Source: an uncultured Oscillospiraceae bacterium (GTDB taxonomy: Bacteria > Bacillota > Clostridia > Oscillospirales > Oscillospiraceae). Taken from it: a DNA stretch of 64,000 bases. The translations under genes and the position numbers were made by a program. Under the pieces are notes generated by a model that had not been told where the DNA came from, ran no database searches, and saw nothing but the letters and a program-made list of their open reading frames with translations. The DNA is taken from positions 1-64,000 of the forward strand of contig CAKTXA010000008.1 in the NCBI GenBank assembly GCA_934631005.1, written 5' to 3'. Positions within the stretch are counted from its first letter, which is position 1; each line of letters opens with the position of its first letter. Below, piece by piece: positions 21,508-29,651 of the stretch.

Positions 21508-22356
21508 ATGGATCCACTCGTTTTTCAAACCGATTTTGGTCTGGTAGACGGCGCGGTGTGCGCCATGTACGGCGTTGCGTACACGGTGAGCCCCGAGCTG
21601 AATATTCACGACCTGACCCACGACATCACGCCCTATAATATCTGGGAGGCGAGCTACCGCCTGATCCAGACCATCCATTACTGGCCGGAGAACACGGTGT
21701 TCGTGTCCGTGGTCGACCCCGGCGTCGGCTCCGACCGCAAGAGCCTGGTCGCGCGCACAGCCTCCGGCCACTACATCGTTACGCCGGATAACGGCACGCT
21801 CACGCATGTGCTCCGCTTTGACGGGATCGTTGCTGTGCGCGAGATCGACGAGACGGTCAACCGCCTGCCCCGCTCCGGCGAGAGCTACACCTTCCACGGC
21901 CGCGACGTCTACGCCTACACCGGCGCGCGGCTCGCCGCGGGCGTCATCGACTTTGCGGGCGTCGGGCCGGAGGTGCCGGTCGACAGCATCGTCCGCCTGC
22001 CCATCGAAGAGCCGTATACCGACGAAAAGGGCACGCACGGCACCATCGACGTGCTGGATGTGCGCTTCGGCTCGCTGTGGACGAACATTCCGCGCACGAT
22101 GTTTCTAAGCAGCGGCGTGCGCTATGGCGACCGCGTGAGCATCACCATCGAAAACGACACCCGCACCGTCTACCGTAACATCATCCTGTTCGGCAAGAGC
22201 TTTGCCGACGTGTATGTGGGCGAGGCACTGGCGTATGTCAACTCGCTCGACTGTGTGGCCGTGGCCATCAATCAGGGCTCGTTCGCCCGCGCCTATAACG
22301 TGGGCACCGGCAACTCCTGGCGCATCACCATTGCGCCGTTCCAGGGGTTTTTTTGA
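21508..22356 (+). CDS. SAM hydroxide adenosyltransferase (SAM hydrolase, DUF62)
   Basis: 282-residue member of the chlorinase/fluorinase/DUF62 family. FQTDFGLVDGAVCAMYGV holds the conserved Asp that binds the ribose, VSVVDPGVGSDRK and TPDNGTLT follow, and the C-terminal domain ends with NVGTGNSW. Characterised non-halogenating relatives split S-adenosylmethionine with water to adenosine and methionine. AGGGAGG precedes the ATG. It heads a run with an ECF transporter (S, A-A, T), which suggests that the transported vitamin-like solute is a SAM-related nucleoside or a product of this reaction. Confidence 0.92.
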   Translation: MDPLVFQTDFGLVDGAVCAMYGVAYTVSPELNIHDLTHDITPYNIWEASYRLIQTIHYWPENTVFVSVVDPGVGSDRKSLVARTASGHYIVTPDNGTLTHVLRFDGIVAVREIDETVNRLPRSGESYTFHGRDVYAYTGARLAAGVIDFAGVGPEVPVDSIVRLPIEEPYTDEKGTHGTIDVLDVRFGSLWTNIPRTMFLSSGVRYGDRVSITIENDTRTVYRNIILFGKSFADVYVGEALAYVNSLDCVAVAINQGSFARAYNVGTGNSWRITIAPFQGFF

Positions 22357-22357
22357 G

Positions 22358-22384
22358 ATATTTTAAGCGATCCGCTTAGAATAT
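22358..22384 (+). other. AT-rich hairpin before the ECF S gene
   Basis: Arms 22358-22369 and 22373-22384 pair at 11 of 12 positions with a three-base loop, directly after the SAM hydrolase stop. Not followed by T-residues; role unclear (mRNA processing or operator). Confidence 0.4.
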
Positions 22385-22419
22385 AGAAAAGAATGAGAGT
22401 TTGAAGGAGGATCCCGTAC

Positions 22420-22968
22420 ATGAAAAAGTTTTCCGTCAAGTCCATCGTAGCCATCGGCATCGGCGCGGCGCTGTTCTTTGTGCTGTCCCGCTTTGTGTCC
22501 ATCCCCAGCCCGGTGGCCAACACCAACATCTGCCTGCAGTACGGCCTGCTGGCGTTCCTTGCCACGGTCTTTGGCCCGGTCGTCGGCGCTCTGGTCGGCT
22601 TCATCGGCCACGCGCTCACCGACCTCAGCTGGGGCAGCCCCTGGTGGAGCTGGATCATCGCCTCCGGCGTGTTCGGCCTGCTGATGGGTCTCAGCGTCAA
22701 GGTCCTGAAGATCAATGAGGAAGAGATTGGCAAGAAGGGCCTGATCAAGTTCAACATCGCGCAGGTCGTCATCCACCTCATCTGCTGGTGCGGCGTCGCG
22801 CCCGTGCTGGACATCCTGATCTACAGCGAGCCGGTCGAAAAGCTGTTTGCGCAGGGCCTGATGGCCGCCATCGGCAACGCCGTCACCACCGCCATCGTCG
22901 GCTCCCTGCTGTGCGTGGCCTACGCCGCCACCAAGCCGAAGGCGAACTCCCTGAACAAAGAGGACTGA
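22420..22968 (+). CDS. ECF transporter S component (UPF0397 type)
   Basis: 182-residue integral membrane protein with about five to six helices. KFSVKSIVAIGIGAALFFVL at the start and GFIGHALTDLSWGSPWWSW are characteristic of the UPF0397 S-component group, which captures the substrate for an energy-coupling-factor ABC importer. Annotation pipelines often call it riboflavin transporter, but the SAM hydrolase next door argues for a nucleoside or methionine-related ligand. GGAGG lies before the ATG. Its energising partners are the next two genes. Confidence 0.88.
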   Translation: MKKFSVKSIVAIGIGAALFFVLSRFVSIPSPVANTNICLQYGLLAFLATVFGPVVGALVGFIGHALTDLSWGSPWWSWIIASGVFGLLMGLSVKVLKINEEEIGKKGLIKFNIAQVVIHLICWCGVAPVLDILIYSEPVEKLFAQGLMAAIGNAVTTAIVGSLLCVAYAATKPKANSLNKED

Positions 22969-22985
22969 TTCGAGAAATACACTTC

Positions 22986-23015
22986 CGCAAAGGCAAGCTG
23001 ACGCTTGCCTTTGCG
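22986..23015 (+). other. Hairpin between ecfS and ecfA
   Basis: Perfect 13-bp stem (22986-22998 with 23003-23015) and a TGAC loop, no T-run. Probably a partial terminator or 3' stabiliser that raises S-component mRNA relative to the ATPase genes. Confidence 0.6.
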
Positions 23016-23036
23016 CGCAATTAAGGAGCACGTTCA

Positions 23037-24752
23037 TTGGAAAAAGAAGTACTGATCTCGTTTGAGCATTTTGGCTTTAAGTATACCGCGCAGGCGGAGC
23101 CGACGCTGCATGACATCAATCTGCAGGTCCGCCGCGGCGAAAAGGTGCTCATTGCAGGCCCGTCCGGCTGCGGCAAGTCCACGCTTGCGCACTGCATCAA
23201 CGGTCTGGTGCCGAACTCCTACCCCGGCGACGCCACGGGCTCGCTCACGGTCGGCGGCAAGGACGCGCTGAAGCTGGGGCTGTTCGAGCTTTCAAAAATG
23301 GTCGGCACCGTCCTGCAGGACTCCGACGGGCAGTTCATCGGCCTGACCGTGGCGGAGGACATCGCCTTTGCGCTGGAAAATGATTGCGTGCCCACGCCGC
23401 AGATGCACGAGCAGGTGAAAAAGGTCGCCGAGCTCGTGGATGTGCGGCAGGTGCTGCACCACGCGCCGCATGAGATCTCCGGCGGGCAGAAGCAGCGCGT
23501 GGGGCTTGGCGGCGTGATGGTAAACGATGTGGACATCCTGCTCTTTGACGAGCCGCTGGCGAACCTCGACCCCGCCACCGGCAAGCAGACCATCGTCCTC
23601 ATCGACGAGATCCAGAAGCGCACCGGCTGCGCCGTCATCATCATCGAGCACCGCATCGAGGACGTGCTCTACCGCCCGGTCGACCGCGTGGTCGTGATGG
23701 GCGACGGGCGCATCGAATATGACGGCGACCCGGACCGGCTGCTGTGCGGCGATCTGCTGCCGCAGCGCGGGATCCGCGAGCCGCTGTATGTTACGGCGCT
23801 CAAATACGCGGGCGTGGCGCTCACGCCGGATATGCGCCCGTCGTACCTGCCGGCGCTGACACTGACCGGGGCCCAGCAGGCGCAGGTACGCGCGTGGTTC
23901 GAGGCCCAGCCTCAGGCCGCCGCGGCGGCGGAGATGCCGGTGCTGCTGGAGGCCGCGGGGATCGACTTTACCTATGACGGCGGGCATCACGCGCTGCACG
24001 GCATCGACGTGACCATCCATAAGGGCGAGATGCTGGCGATCGTCGGCACGAACGGCGCGGGCAAGTCCACGTTCTCCAAGGTGATCTGCGGGTTTGAAAA
24101 GCCGCAGAAGGGCACGCTGCGCTTAAACGGCGAGGAGCTCTCCACGTTCTCCATCAAGGAGCGCGCCGACCACATCGGCTATGTAATGCAGAACCCGAAT
24201 CAGATGATCTCCAAAAACCTGATCTTTGACGAGATCGCGCTGGGGCTTCGCAACCGCGGCGTGCCGGAGGAGGAGATCGCCCCGCGGGTGGAAAAAACGC
24301 TTCGCACCTGCGGGCTGTACCCGTTCCGCAAGTGGCCGGTCTCGGCACTGAGCTATGGGCAGAAAAAGCGCGTGACCATCGCGTCCATCCTCGTGCTGGA
24401 GCCGGAGATGATCCTGCTCGACGAGCCCACGGCCGGTCAGGACCTCAAGCACTACACCGAGATCATGGACTTTTTGCAGGCACTCAACCGCAGCGGTGTC
24501 ACGGTGGTGCTCATCACGCACGATATGCACCTGATGCTGGAGTATACGCCCCGGGCCGTCGTGTTCCACGACGGGCAGGTCATCGCCGACCGCTCGGCGG
24601 CGGCGGTGCTCAACTCGCCCGAGATCGTAAAGACCGCGCACCTCAAGGAGACTTCTCTTTACCATCTGGCGTCCGCCTGCGGCATCGGCGCGGCGGAGGA
24701 ATTTACGCGCCGCTTCATCGCGCGCGACCGGGAGGTGCGGGCCCATGGTTAA
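23037..24752 (+). CDS. ECF transporter ATPase, two fused ABC domains
   Basis: 571-residue fusion of the two ECF ATPases. Domain 1: Walker A GPSGCGKST near residue 42, signature ISGGQKQR, Walker B ILLFDEPLANLDP. Domain 2: GTNGAGKST near 340, LSYGQKKR in place of LSGGQ, and MILLDEPTAGQD. The fusion replaces the separate EcfA and EcfA' chains. The start is a TTG at 23037 with AAGGAG eight bases upstream. It overlaps the T gene by eight bases. Confidence 0.93.
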   Translation: MEKEVLISFEHFGFKYTAQAEPTLHDINLQVRRGEKVLIAGPSGCGKSTLAHCINGLVPNSYPGDATGSLTVGGKDALKLGLFELSKMVGTVLQDSDGQFIGLTVAEDIAFALENDCVPTPQMHEQVKKVAELVDVRQVLHHAPHEISGGQKQRVGLGGVMVNDVDILLFDEPLANLDPATGKQTIVLIDEIQKRTGCAVIIIEHRIEDVLYRPVDRVVVMGDGRIEYDGDPDRLLCGDLLPQRGIREPLYVTALKYAGVALTPDMRPSYLPALTLTGAQQAQVRAWFEAQPQAAAAAEMPVLLEAAGIDFTYDGGHHALHGIDVTIHKGEMLAIVGTNGAGKSTFSKVICGFEKPQKGTLRLNGEELSTFSIKERADHIGYVMQNPNQMISKNLIFDEIALGLRNRGVPEEEIAPRVEKTLRTCGLYPFRKWPVSALSYGQKKRVTIASILVLEPEMILLDEPTAGQDLKHYTEIMDFLQALNRSGVTVVLITHDMHLMLEYTPRAVVFHDGQVIADRSAAAVLNSPEIVKTAHLKETSLYHLASACGIGAAEEFTRRFIARDREVRAHG

Positions 24753-25572
24753 CCTGTTTAATTACATCGACCGCGAGTCCCCCATCCACCGGCTGACAGG
24801 CGCGACAAAGCTGCTGTGTCTGCTGCTGTGGTGCCTGGCGGCGATGACGTCATTTTACACGCCGCTGCTCATCGCGCAGTCGCTCGCCGGGATCGTGCTG
24901 TTCCGCATTTCGAAGATCAAGTTCCGCGAGGTGCGGTTCATGCTGACGCTGGCGTTCGTGTTTCTGCTGCTCAACAATCTGATGATCTACCTCTTCAGCC
25001 CCGAGCACGGCACCGCGATCTACGGCACGCGCACGGTGGTGCTCACGATCGCCGGGCCGTATACCATCACGCTGGAGCAGCTGTTTTATCAGCTCAACGT
25101 CATGCTCAAGTACTCGGCCACCATCCCGATCGTGCTGCTGTTCATCAACACCACGAACCCGTCGGAGTTTGCCGCGTCCCTCAACCGCATCGGCGTCAGC
25201 TACCGCATTGCCTACTCCGTGGCGCTGGCGCTGCGCTATGTGCCGGATATTCAGCGCGAATATCACGACATCAGCCAGGCCCAGCAGGCGCGCGGGACGG
25301 AGATGAGTAAAAAGGCCTCGCTCGTGAAGCGTCTCAAGGCCGTCAGCACCATCCTCATCCCGCTGGTCCTGTCGTCAGTGGCGCGCATTGAGACCATCGC
25401 CAACGCGATGGAGCTGCGTGGCTTCGGCAAGAACGAGAAGCGCACGTGGTATATGAGCCGCAGGTTCCGCAAGGCGGACATTGCGAGCATCGCGGCGTGC
25501 ATCGCCGTGATGCTCCTCTCCATCGGCCTGACCGTCCTGAACGGCAGCCGCTACTTTAACCCCTTCATCTGA
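24745..25572 (+). CDS. ECF transporter T component
   Basis: 275-residue transmembrane coupling protein. Five or so hydrophobic segments, then the two cytoplasmic coupling motifs with Ala/Leu-Arg-Gly: QQARGTEMS and MELRGFGKN, which dock into the ATPase grooves. Overlap with the ATPase gene shows joint translation. Together with the S and A-A proteins it makes a complete dedicated (group I) ECF importer. Confidence 0.93.
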   Translation: MVNLFNYIDRESPIHRLTGATKLLCLLLWCLAAMTSFYTPLLIAQSLAGIVLFRISKIKFREVRFMLTLAFVFLLLNNLMIYLFSPEHGTAIYGTRTVVLTIAGPYTITLEQLFYQLNVMLKYSATIPIVLLFINTTNPSEFAASLNRIGVSYRIAYSVALALRYVPDIQREYHDISQAQQARGTEMSKKASLVKRLKAVSTILIPLVLSSVARIETIANAMELRGFGKNEKRTWYMSRRFRKADIASIAACIAVMLLSIGLTVLNGSRYFNPFI

Positions 25573-25584
25573 GAGATCAAAACA

Positions 25585-25612
25585 CGCCCCCGGAGCACTC
25601 GCTCCGGGGGCG
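25585..25612 (+). terminator. Terminator of the SAM hydrolase-ECF operon
   Basis: Twelve-bp GC stem (25585-25596 with 25601-25612), ACTC loop, then GATTTTA. Confidence 0.85.
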
Positions 25613-25616
25613 ATTT

Positions 25617-25980
25617 TAGGTAATAAGTAATAGTGAAAAGTGAAAAAGTTGGCAAGCACTACCGTATCCTTGACACAGGAGCGATTTGAACAGTCCCCTT
25701 GGCTTCCCCTGGGGGAAGCTGTCGGCGAAGCCGACTGATGAGGGTCGGGGAGCAGTTGCGTTTAGCTGAAACTGCAAAGCAAATCGTAAGTGCTCCCCCG
25801 GCCCTCACCCGGCTCGCTGCGCTCGCCACCTTCCCCGAGGGGAAGGTATGGTGTGCATTCCGCGCCGCGGTGCATACTAAAGCCGCAGCTTCTAACCTGC
25901 GGGAGGGGCAAGCCCCTCCCCTACGTTACGGCTAAGGACTTACTTCTTCACTTATTCTCTCTTCACGCTTACTTCTCATC
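25617..25980. repeat. Degenerate intergenic repeat block without genes
   Basis: The 407 bases from 25613 to 26019 hold no gene. They begin with GTAATAGTGAAAAGTGAA-type sequence, then a string of short imperfect inverted repeats built on CTTCCCC/GGGGAAG (about 25698-25760 and 25830-25850), a GGGAGGGGCAAGCCCCTCCC palindrome near 25901-25925, and end with the complement of the GTGAA motif (about 25937-25977). Similar blocks are common between genes in gut Clostridia; nature unknown. Confidence 0.65.
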
Positions 25981-26019
25981 TACCCTGCCCTTGCATGGCA
26001 GCAAATTTCCTCGCCGCTT

Positions 26020-27567
26020 TCAAATGTCAAGCGTCGCCGTGCCATCCGGCTGTACTTCGACCGGGGTGTCGCCTGTGAGGGTGAACATCGGGCGCGTGAC
26101 GGGCCGGCAGCCGAGCTTTTGGCGGGCCGCTTCGGCGGTGTAGCGCCGGTTGATCTTTTGCAGCTTCCCGGCGTGGATATACTCCCGCTGGCCATCCAGC
26201 ACCGTGAACCCCTCGCGCTGCAGCGCGCGGCGAAGCTCCTGCGCCTGCGGCTGCGTATAGTGCAGATCCTCTGTGACCAGCGCAAAGGTCTGCCGGGAGA
26301 TCTGGCGCGTGGCGGCGATGCGGTCCATGTACTGCGCGAGGTCGACCGCGTCCTCATTCGGGTAGATCTTCGCGCCGCCGTCCATCTGCTCAAAGATCCA
26401 GCGGCAGAAGTCCTCGTCGTGCGCAAAGCGGAACTTGTCGAACAGCGGGTCGCGGAGCATATCGTACCGCTCATCGCGCGCGATGAGCATATAGCCGTGC
26501 TGCGCGCTGCAGCGCATAAACGGCTGATAACCGATGGGCGTGATGAGCGCGCCGCTCGACGCGCCGTCCTCCGGCAGCAGGGCCCACTGCATGTCGGTGA
26601 TCTCGGTGGGCGTGCGGTAAAGGACGCCGAAGCGCGGGTCTACCGGCCCGCTCTGCGCCTGAAGATCGCGCTTTTGCAGCGGCCGCCAGCGGCCGTTTTC
26701 ATACGTGCAGCAGGCAAAAAACAGCGCCGTTTTGAGGTCGCTCGTCAGGTCCATCAGCGGCGTTTTGATGCCGTAATGCTGCGCCAGCGCGGGATAGTTG
26801 ACCGTAGACGGCTGCCAGCCGCGCACGGCGTCAAACTCATCGAGGAAGCAGCACGCCTCGTTCAGGATGAGGTGATCGGCGACGCGCTGAAGAAAGCTCT
26901 TCTGCTCAAAGCCGCGGTAGATGCCGGGACGGGACGAGCCGAAGAACGCGCGCTCGCCGCGGTAAAAATACTGCCGCTTCGGCTGCGTCACGGCGGTGCC
27001 GGCGTGCGGGAACGTGAGCTGCATCCCCGGCTCCAGCAGTGACGAGAGCAGATCCGCCGCGATGATCAGCGGCATCGGCTCGCGCTGCATATGCGCCGCG
27101 ATGCGGCGGCAGTCCCCCTCCGTCAGGCCATCGCGCCGGACGAGCCAGCGGGTGAGCCCCGGCTGCGGCTGCTCCGGATCAATGCCGAGCCGCTGCGCGG
27201 CGCGGCGCACGTCGGAAAAGGACGCATGCTCCCACGCGTCGCGCACCGTCTGTATTTCGCGAAGCAGCGTCTCGGCGTCCCGCTGAAACGTCTCCTCCTC
27301 GCGGAGCATGGACTCCAGCTGCGCGGCCGTGATCAGCGGCAAGTCTTCACAGCGGCTTGCCGTATGGCAGCCGCGGCGGTAGTCCTCGCTCTCAAAATAG
27401 GCCTTCAGGCAGCTCGTCCAGTCCGCGCGCTCGCCGTAATAGGTCTGCAGGTGCGTCTGCACGAACTGCAGCGTGTGCCGGTACTCGAAGCTGACCTCCG
27501 CCAGCTCCGCAAGCTCCGGCGGCAGCAGCGCGTGAAACGCCTGCTCCTGTGCCGTTTCTGTTCGCAT
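26020..27567 (-). CDS. FRG domain-containing protein
   Basis: 515-residue soluble protein. The FRG domain is visible as QYFYRGERAFFGSSRPGIYR, followed by LAQHYGIKTPLMDLTSDLKT and ALFFAC, near residues 200-310. FRG domains carry a conserved Phe/Tyr-Arg-Gly motif; biochemical role is unknown, although many occur in phage-related or defence settings. Flanking parts (1-190 and 380-515) are unrecognised. The ATG at 27567 has GGGAGAGG upstream; the frame extends to 27663 without ribosome site. A promoter TTTACA (27625-27630)-17-TACACT lies upstream, overlapping a TACAAC-N11-GTTGTA inverted repeat. Confidence 0.82.
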   Translation of the reverse strand: MRTETAQEQAFHALLPPELAELAEVSFEYRHTLQFVQTHLQTYYGERADWTSCLKAYFESEDYRRGCHTASRCEDLPLITAAQLESMLREEETFQRDAETLLREIQTVRDAWEHASFSDVRRAAQRLGIDPEQPQPGLTRWLVRRDGLTEGDCRRIAAHMQREPMPLIIAADLLSSLLEPGMQLTFPHAGTAVTQPKRQYFYRGERAFFGSSRPGIYRGFEQKSFLQRVADHLILNEACCFLDEFDAVRGWQPSTVNYPALAQHYGIKTPLMDLTSDLKTALFFACCTYENGRWRPLQKRDLQAQSGPVDPRFGVLYRTPTEITDMQWALLPEDGASSGALITPIGYQPFMRCSAQHGYMLIARDERYDMLRDPLFDKFRFAHDEDFCRWIFEQMDGGAKIYPNEDAVDLAQYMDRIAATRQISRQTFALVTEDLHYTQPQAQELRRALQREGFTVLDGQREYIHAGKLQKINRRYTAEAARQKLGCRPVTRPMFTLTGDTPVEVQPDGTATLDI

Positions 27568-27601
27568 CGCAGTCCTCTCCCTCAATTTTTTGGATATAAA
27601 C

Positions 27602-27630
27602 AGTGTACAACGCGGCAAAAATGTTGTAAA
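27602..27630 (-). promoter_or_regulatory. Promoter of FRG gene with inverted repeat
   Basis: Minus strand TTTACA (27625-27630), 17 bases, TACACT (27602-27607). TACAAC (27606-27611) and GTTGTA (27623-27628) form an inverted repeat across it, a possible operator shared with the divergent cupin gene. Confidence 0.45.
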
Positions 27631-27680
27631 GTAGAGATTAGAGCAGCCGCTCCGATTTGCCAATGAAAGGAGACCTGTTT

Positions 27681-28112
27681 ATGAAAAACGATCCCACACG
27701 CGCCGCGCACGAGGCGTCCATGCCCTTTGCGATCGGGCAGCCGAACGACGCGTTCGCGCAGTATTTTATCGGCCAGAGCTATCTGGCGCCGGTATCCACC
27801 GCGCAGGTCGGCATTTTTAACGTCACCTTTGAGCCGGGCTGCCGCAACAACTGGCACGTCCACCACGCCGCGCAGGGCGGCGGGCAGATCCTCATCTGCG
27901 TCGCGGGCCGCGGCTATTATCAGGAGGACGGCAATCCCGCGCAGGAGCTGCATCCTGGCGATGTTGTGAACATCCCCGCAGGCGTCAAGCACTGGCACGG
28001 CGCCGCGCCGGACAGCTGGTTCTCGCACCTCGCCGTGGAGGTCCCCGGCACAAACACGTCCAATGAGTGGCTGGAGCCGGTCACGGACGAGGTCTATTCC
28101 AAACTGAAATAA
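27681..28112 (+). CDS. Cupin-domain protein
   Basis: 143-residue single-domain cupin. NNWHVHHAAQGGGQ gives the first metal motif (two His) and HPGDVVNIPAGVKHWHG the second. Relatives sit beside CMD proteins and flavodoxins in many anaerobes; the reaction is not known. AAAGGAG lies nine bases before the ATG at 27681. Seventeen bases separate it from the flavodoxin gene, so the two are co-transcribed. Confidence 0.88.
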   Translation: MKNDPTRAAHEASMPFAIGQPNDAFAQYFIGQSYLAPVSTAQVGIFNVTFEPGCRNNWHVHHAAQGGGQILICVAGRGYYQEDGNPAQELHPGDVVNIPAGVKHWHGAAPDSWFSHLAVEVPGTNTSNEWLEPVTDEVYSKLK

Positions 28113-28129
28113 CGAAGGAGTGCAGCACG

Positions 28130-28612
28130 ATGAAAAAAGCTCTGGTAGCGTATTTTTCGGCAAGCGGCGAGACCGCGCGGCTGGCGCGGACGCTGGCGGA
28201 TGTGACCGGCGGCGATCTGTTTGAGATCGAACCGGCGCAGAAGTACACGAGCGCCGACCTCAACTGGAACGATAAGCACAGCCGCAGCACGGTCGAGATG
28301 CAGGACGAGGCGAGCCGCCCCGCCATCGCGTCGCACGTTGCGGATATGGCGCAGTATGACACGGTGTTCGTCGGCTTCCCCATCTGGTGGTATCAGGCGC
28401 CGCGCATCATCGAGACGTTTTTGGAGAGCTATGACTTCTCCGGCAAAACCATCGTCGTCTTTGCGACGTCCGGCGGCAGCGGGCTCGGAAAAACCGAAGC
28501 GCTGCTGAAGCCGCACTGCGCGCAGGACGCCAAGTGGCTCCCCGGCAAGCGCATGAGCAGCCGCGAGAGCGCCCCGTCTGTGCAGGCCTGGGTCAAGGGT
28601 CTCGGGCTGTAA
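28130..28612 (+). CDS. Flavodoxin
   Basis: 160-residue FMN-binding electron carrier or NAD(P)H-linked reductase of the flavodoxin_4 type. KKALVAYFSASGETARLARTL is the phosphate-binding loop, FVGFPIWWYQAPRII the 60s loop with the aromatic residues that stack on the flavin, and VVFATSGGSGLGKT the 90s loop. AAGGAG precedes the ATG. Pairs with the cupin gene. Confidence 0.92.
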   Translation: MKKALVAYFSASGETARLARTLADVTGGDLFEIEPAQKYTSADLNWNDKHSRSTVEMQDEASRPAIASHVADMAQYDTVFVGFPIWWYQAPRIIETFLESYDFSGKTIVVFATSGGSGLGKTEALLKPHCAQDAKWLPGKRMSSRESAPSVQAWVKGLGL

Positions 28613-28636
28613 GCACGCCGCAGACGTATACACCAT

Positions 28637-28660
28637 GCCCCGCCGCAGCCGCGGCGGGGC
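28637..28660. terminator. Terminator after flavodoxin gene
   Basis: Ten-bp stem GCCCCGCCGC / GCGGCGGGGC, AGCC loop, then GTTTT. Lies between convergent genes. Confidence 0.85.
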
Positions 28661-28663
28661 GTT

Positions 28664-29548
28664 TTATGCTTCCTCCGGTTCCCGGAATTTGAGATAGTCT
28701 AAAAATTTCTGCACCGCCGGGGGCAGGCGGGTGCGGTCCTTCATCGCGAGGTAGATCGGGCGGTAATAGGGCGTTTGCAGCGGGCGCACCGCGATGCGCC
28801 ACGAGACGCGCCGCAGGATGAGATCGGGCAGGATGCCCACGCCCATCCCCTTCTCCGCCATGGCCATGACGGCAAAATCCTCCCACGTGGTAAAACGGAT
28901 CTTCGGGTGTACGCCGCTGCGCTCCAGAAGGTCCGTGACCTCCGTCCGCGCGCCGCCGCGCTCCAGCAGCAGAAACGGCACGTCGTTCAGCGCCTCCACC
29001 GGGACGGCGTCCAGCGCCGCCAGCGGGTGATCCAGCGGCAGGACGAGCTTATATTCATCGTTTTTGAGCAGGATCTTATCCAGCGCCGCGTTTTTCGGCG
29101 TGCACAGGACGCCGCAGTCCACGCGGCCCTCCTCGATCCAGCGCTCCACCTCGTCATAATCGCCCAGCAGCAGCTCATAGTCGACGCCGGGGTAGTCCTT
29201 CTGGAACGCGGCGAACACATTCGGCAGCCAGTGGATGGCCGCGCTGGCGAACGAGCCGATGCGCACCACGCCGGTCTGCACGCCGTGCAGCTGCTGCACA
29301 AGCCCCTCCAGCTCCTGATACTCCCGCAGCAGCGCGCGCACGCGCGGCAGAAGCTGCTGCCCGGGCGCGGTCAGCTGCACACCGCCGCGTCCGCGCTCCA
29401 AAAGCGCCACGCCCCAGTCGCGCTCGAGGTCGGCGATCATTTTGCTGACGGAGGATTGGGCATACCGGAGCTTTTCGGCGGCCTTTGTAAAGCTGCCGGT
29501 CTCCACGGTCGTGACGAGGGCAAGGTATTTTTGCAGCGGATTGTCCAT
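28664..29548 (-). CDS. LysR-family regulator
   Basis: 294-residue LysR protein: FTKAAEKLRYAQSSVSKMIADL as the HTH, then an effector domain with GVRIGSFASAAIHWLP-like start (VVRIGSFASAAIHWLP). The ATG at 29548 gives the standard N-terminus MDNPLQKYL; an extension to 29581 is possible but adds non-conserved residues. Divergent from a MATE pump gene, which it may control, and convergent with the flavodoxin. Confidence 0.88.
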   Translation of the reverse strand: MDNPLQKYLALVTTVETGSFTKAAEKLRYAQSSVSKMIADLERDWGVALLERGRGGVQLTAPGQQLLPRVRALLREYQELEGLVQQLHGVQTGVVRIGSFASAAIHWLPNVFAAFQKDYPGVDYELLLGDYDEVERWIEEGRVDCGVLCTPKNAALDKILLKNDEYKLVLPLDHPLAALDAVPVEALNDVPFLLLERGGARTEVTDLLERSGVHPKIRFTTWEDFAVMAMAEKGMGVGILPDLILRRVSWRIAVRPLQTPYYRPIYLAMKDRTRLPPAVQKFLDYLKFREPEEA

Positions 29549-29651
29549 GGCCTTACCATTCCTTTTTTCGATGGATCGCATCAGAAAGATTCGTTTTTCT
29601 TATTCTAGCAGATGTGCTATGATCATGCAAGCAAAAAACGGGAGGGATTCC

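Noticed and set aside
21440..22420. SAM riboswitch for the SAM hydrolase or ECF genes
   Set aside because: The gaps before 21508 and 22420 are only about 65 bases and do not fold into a SAM riboswitch core.
22420..22968. Riboflavin-specific RibU
   Set aside because: The sequence is of the UPF0397 group and the neighbour is a SAM hydrolase; no FMN riboswitch is seen.
25690..25935. Short plus-strand frame in the repeat block
   Set aside because: Made of the palindromic repeat, no ribosome site, no protein character.
25617..25980. Possible CRISPR array
   Set aside because: The repeats are of unequal length and spacing and lack uniform spacers; no cas gene is present.
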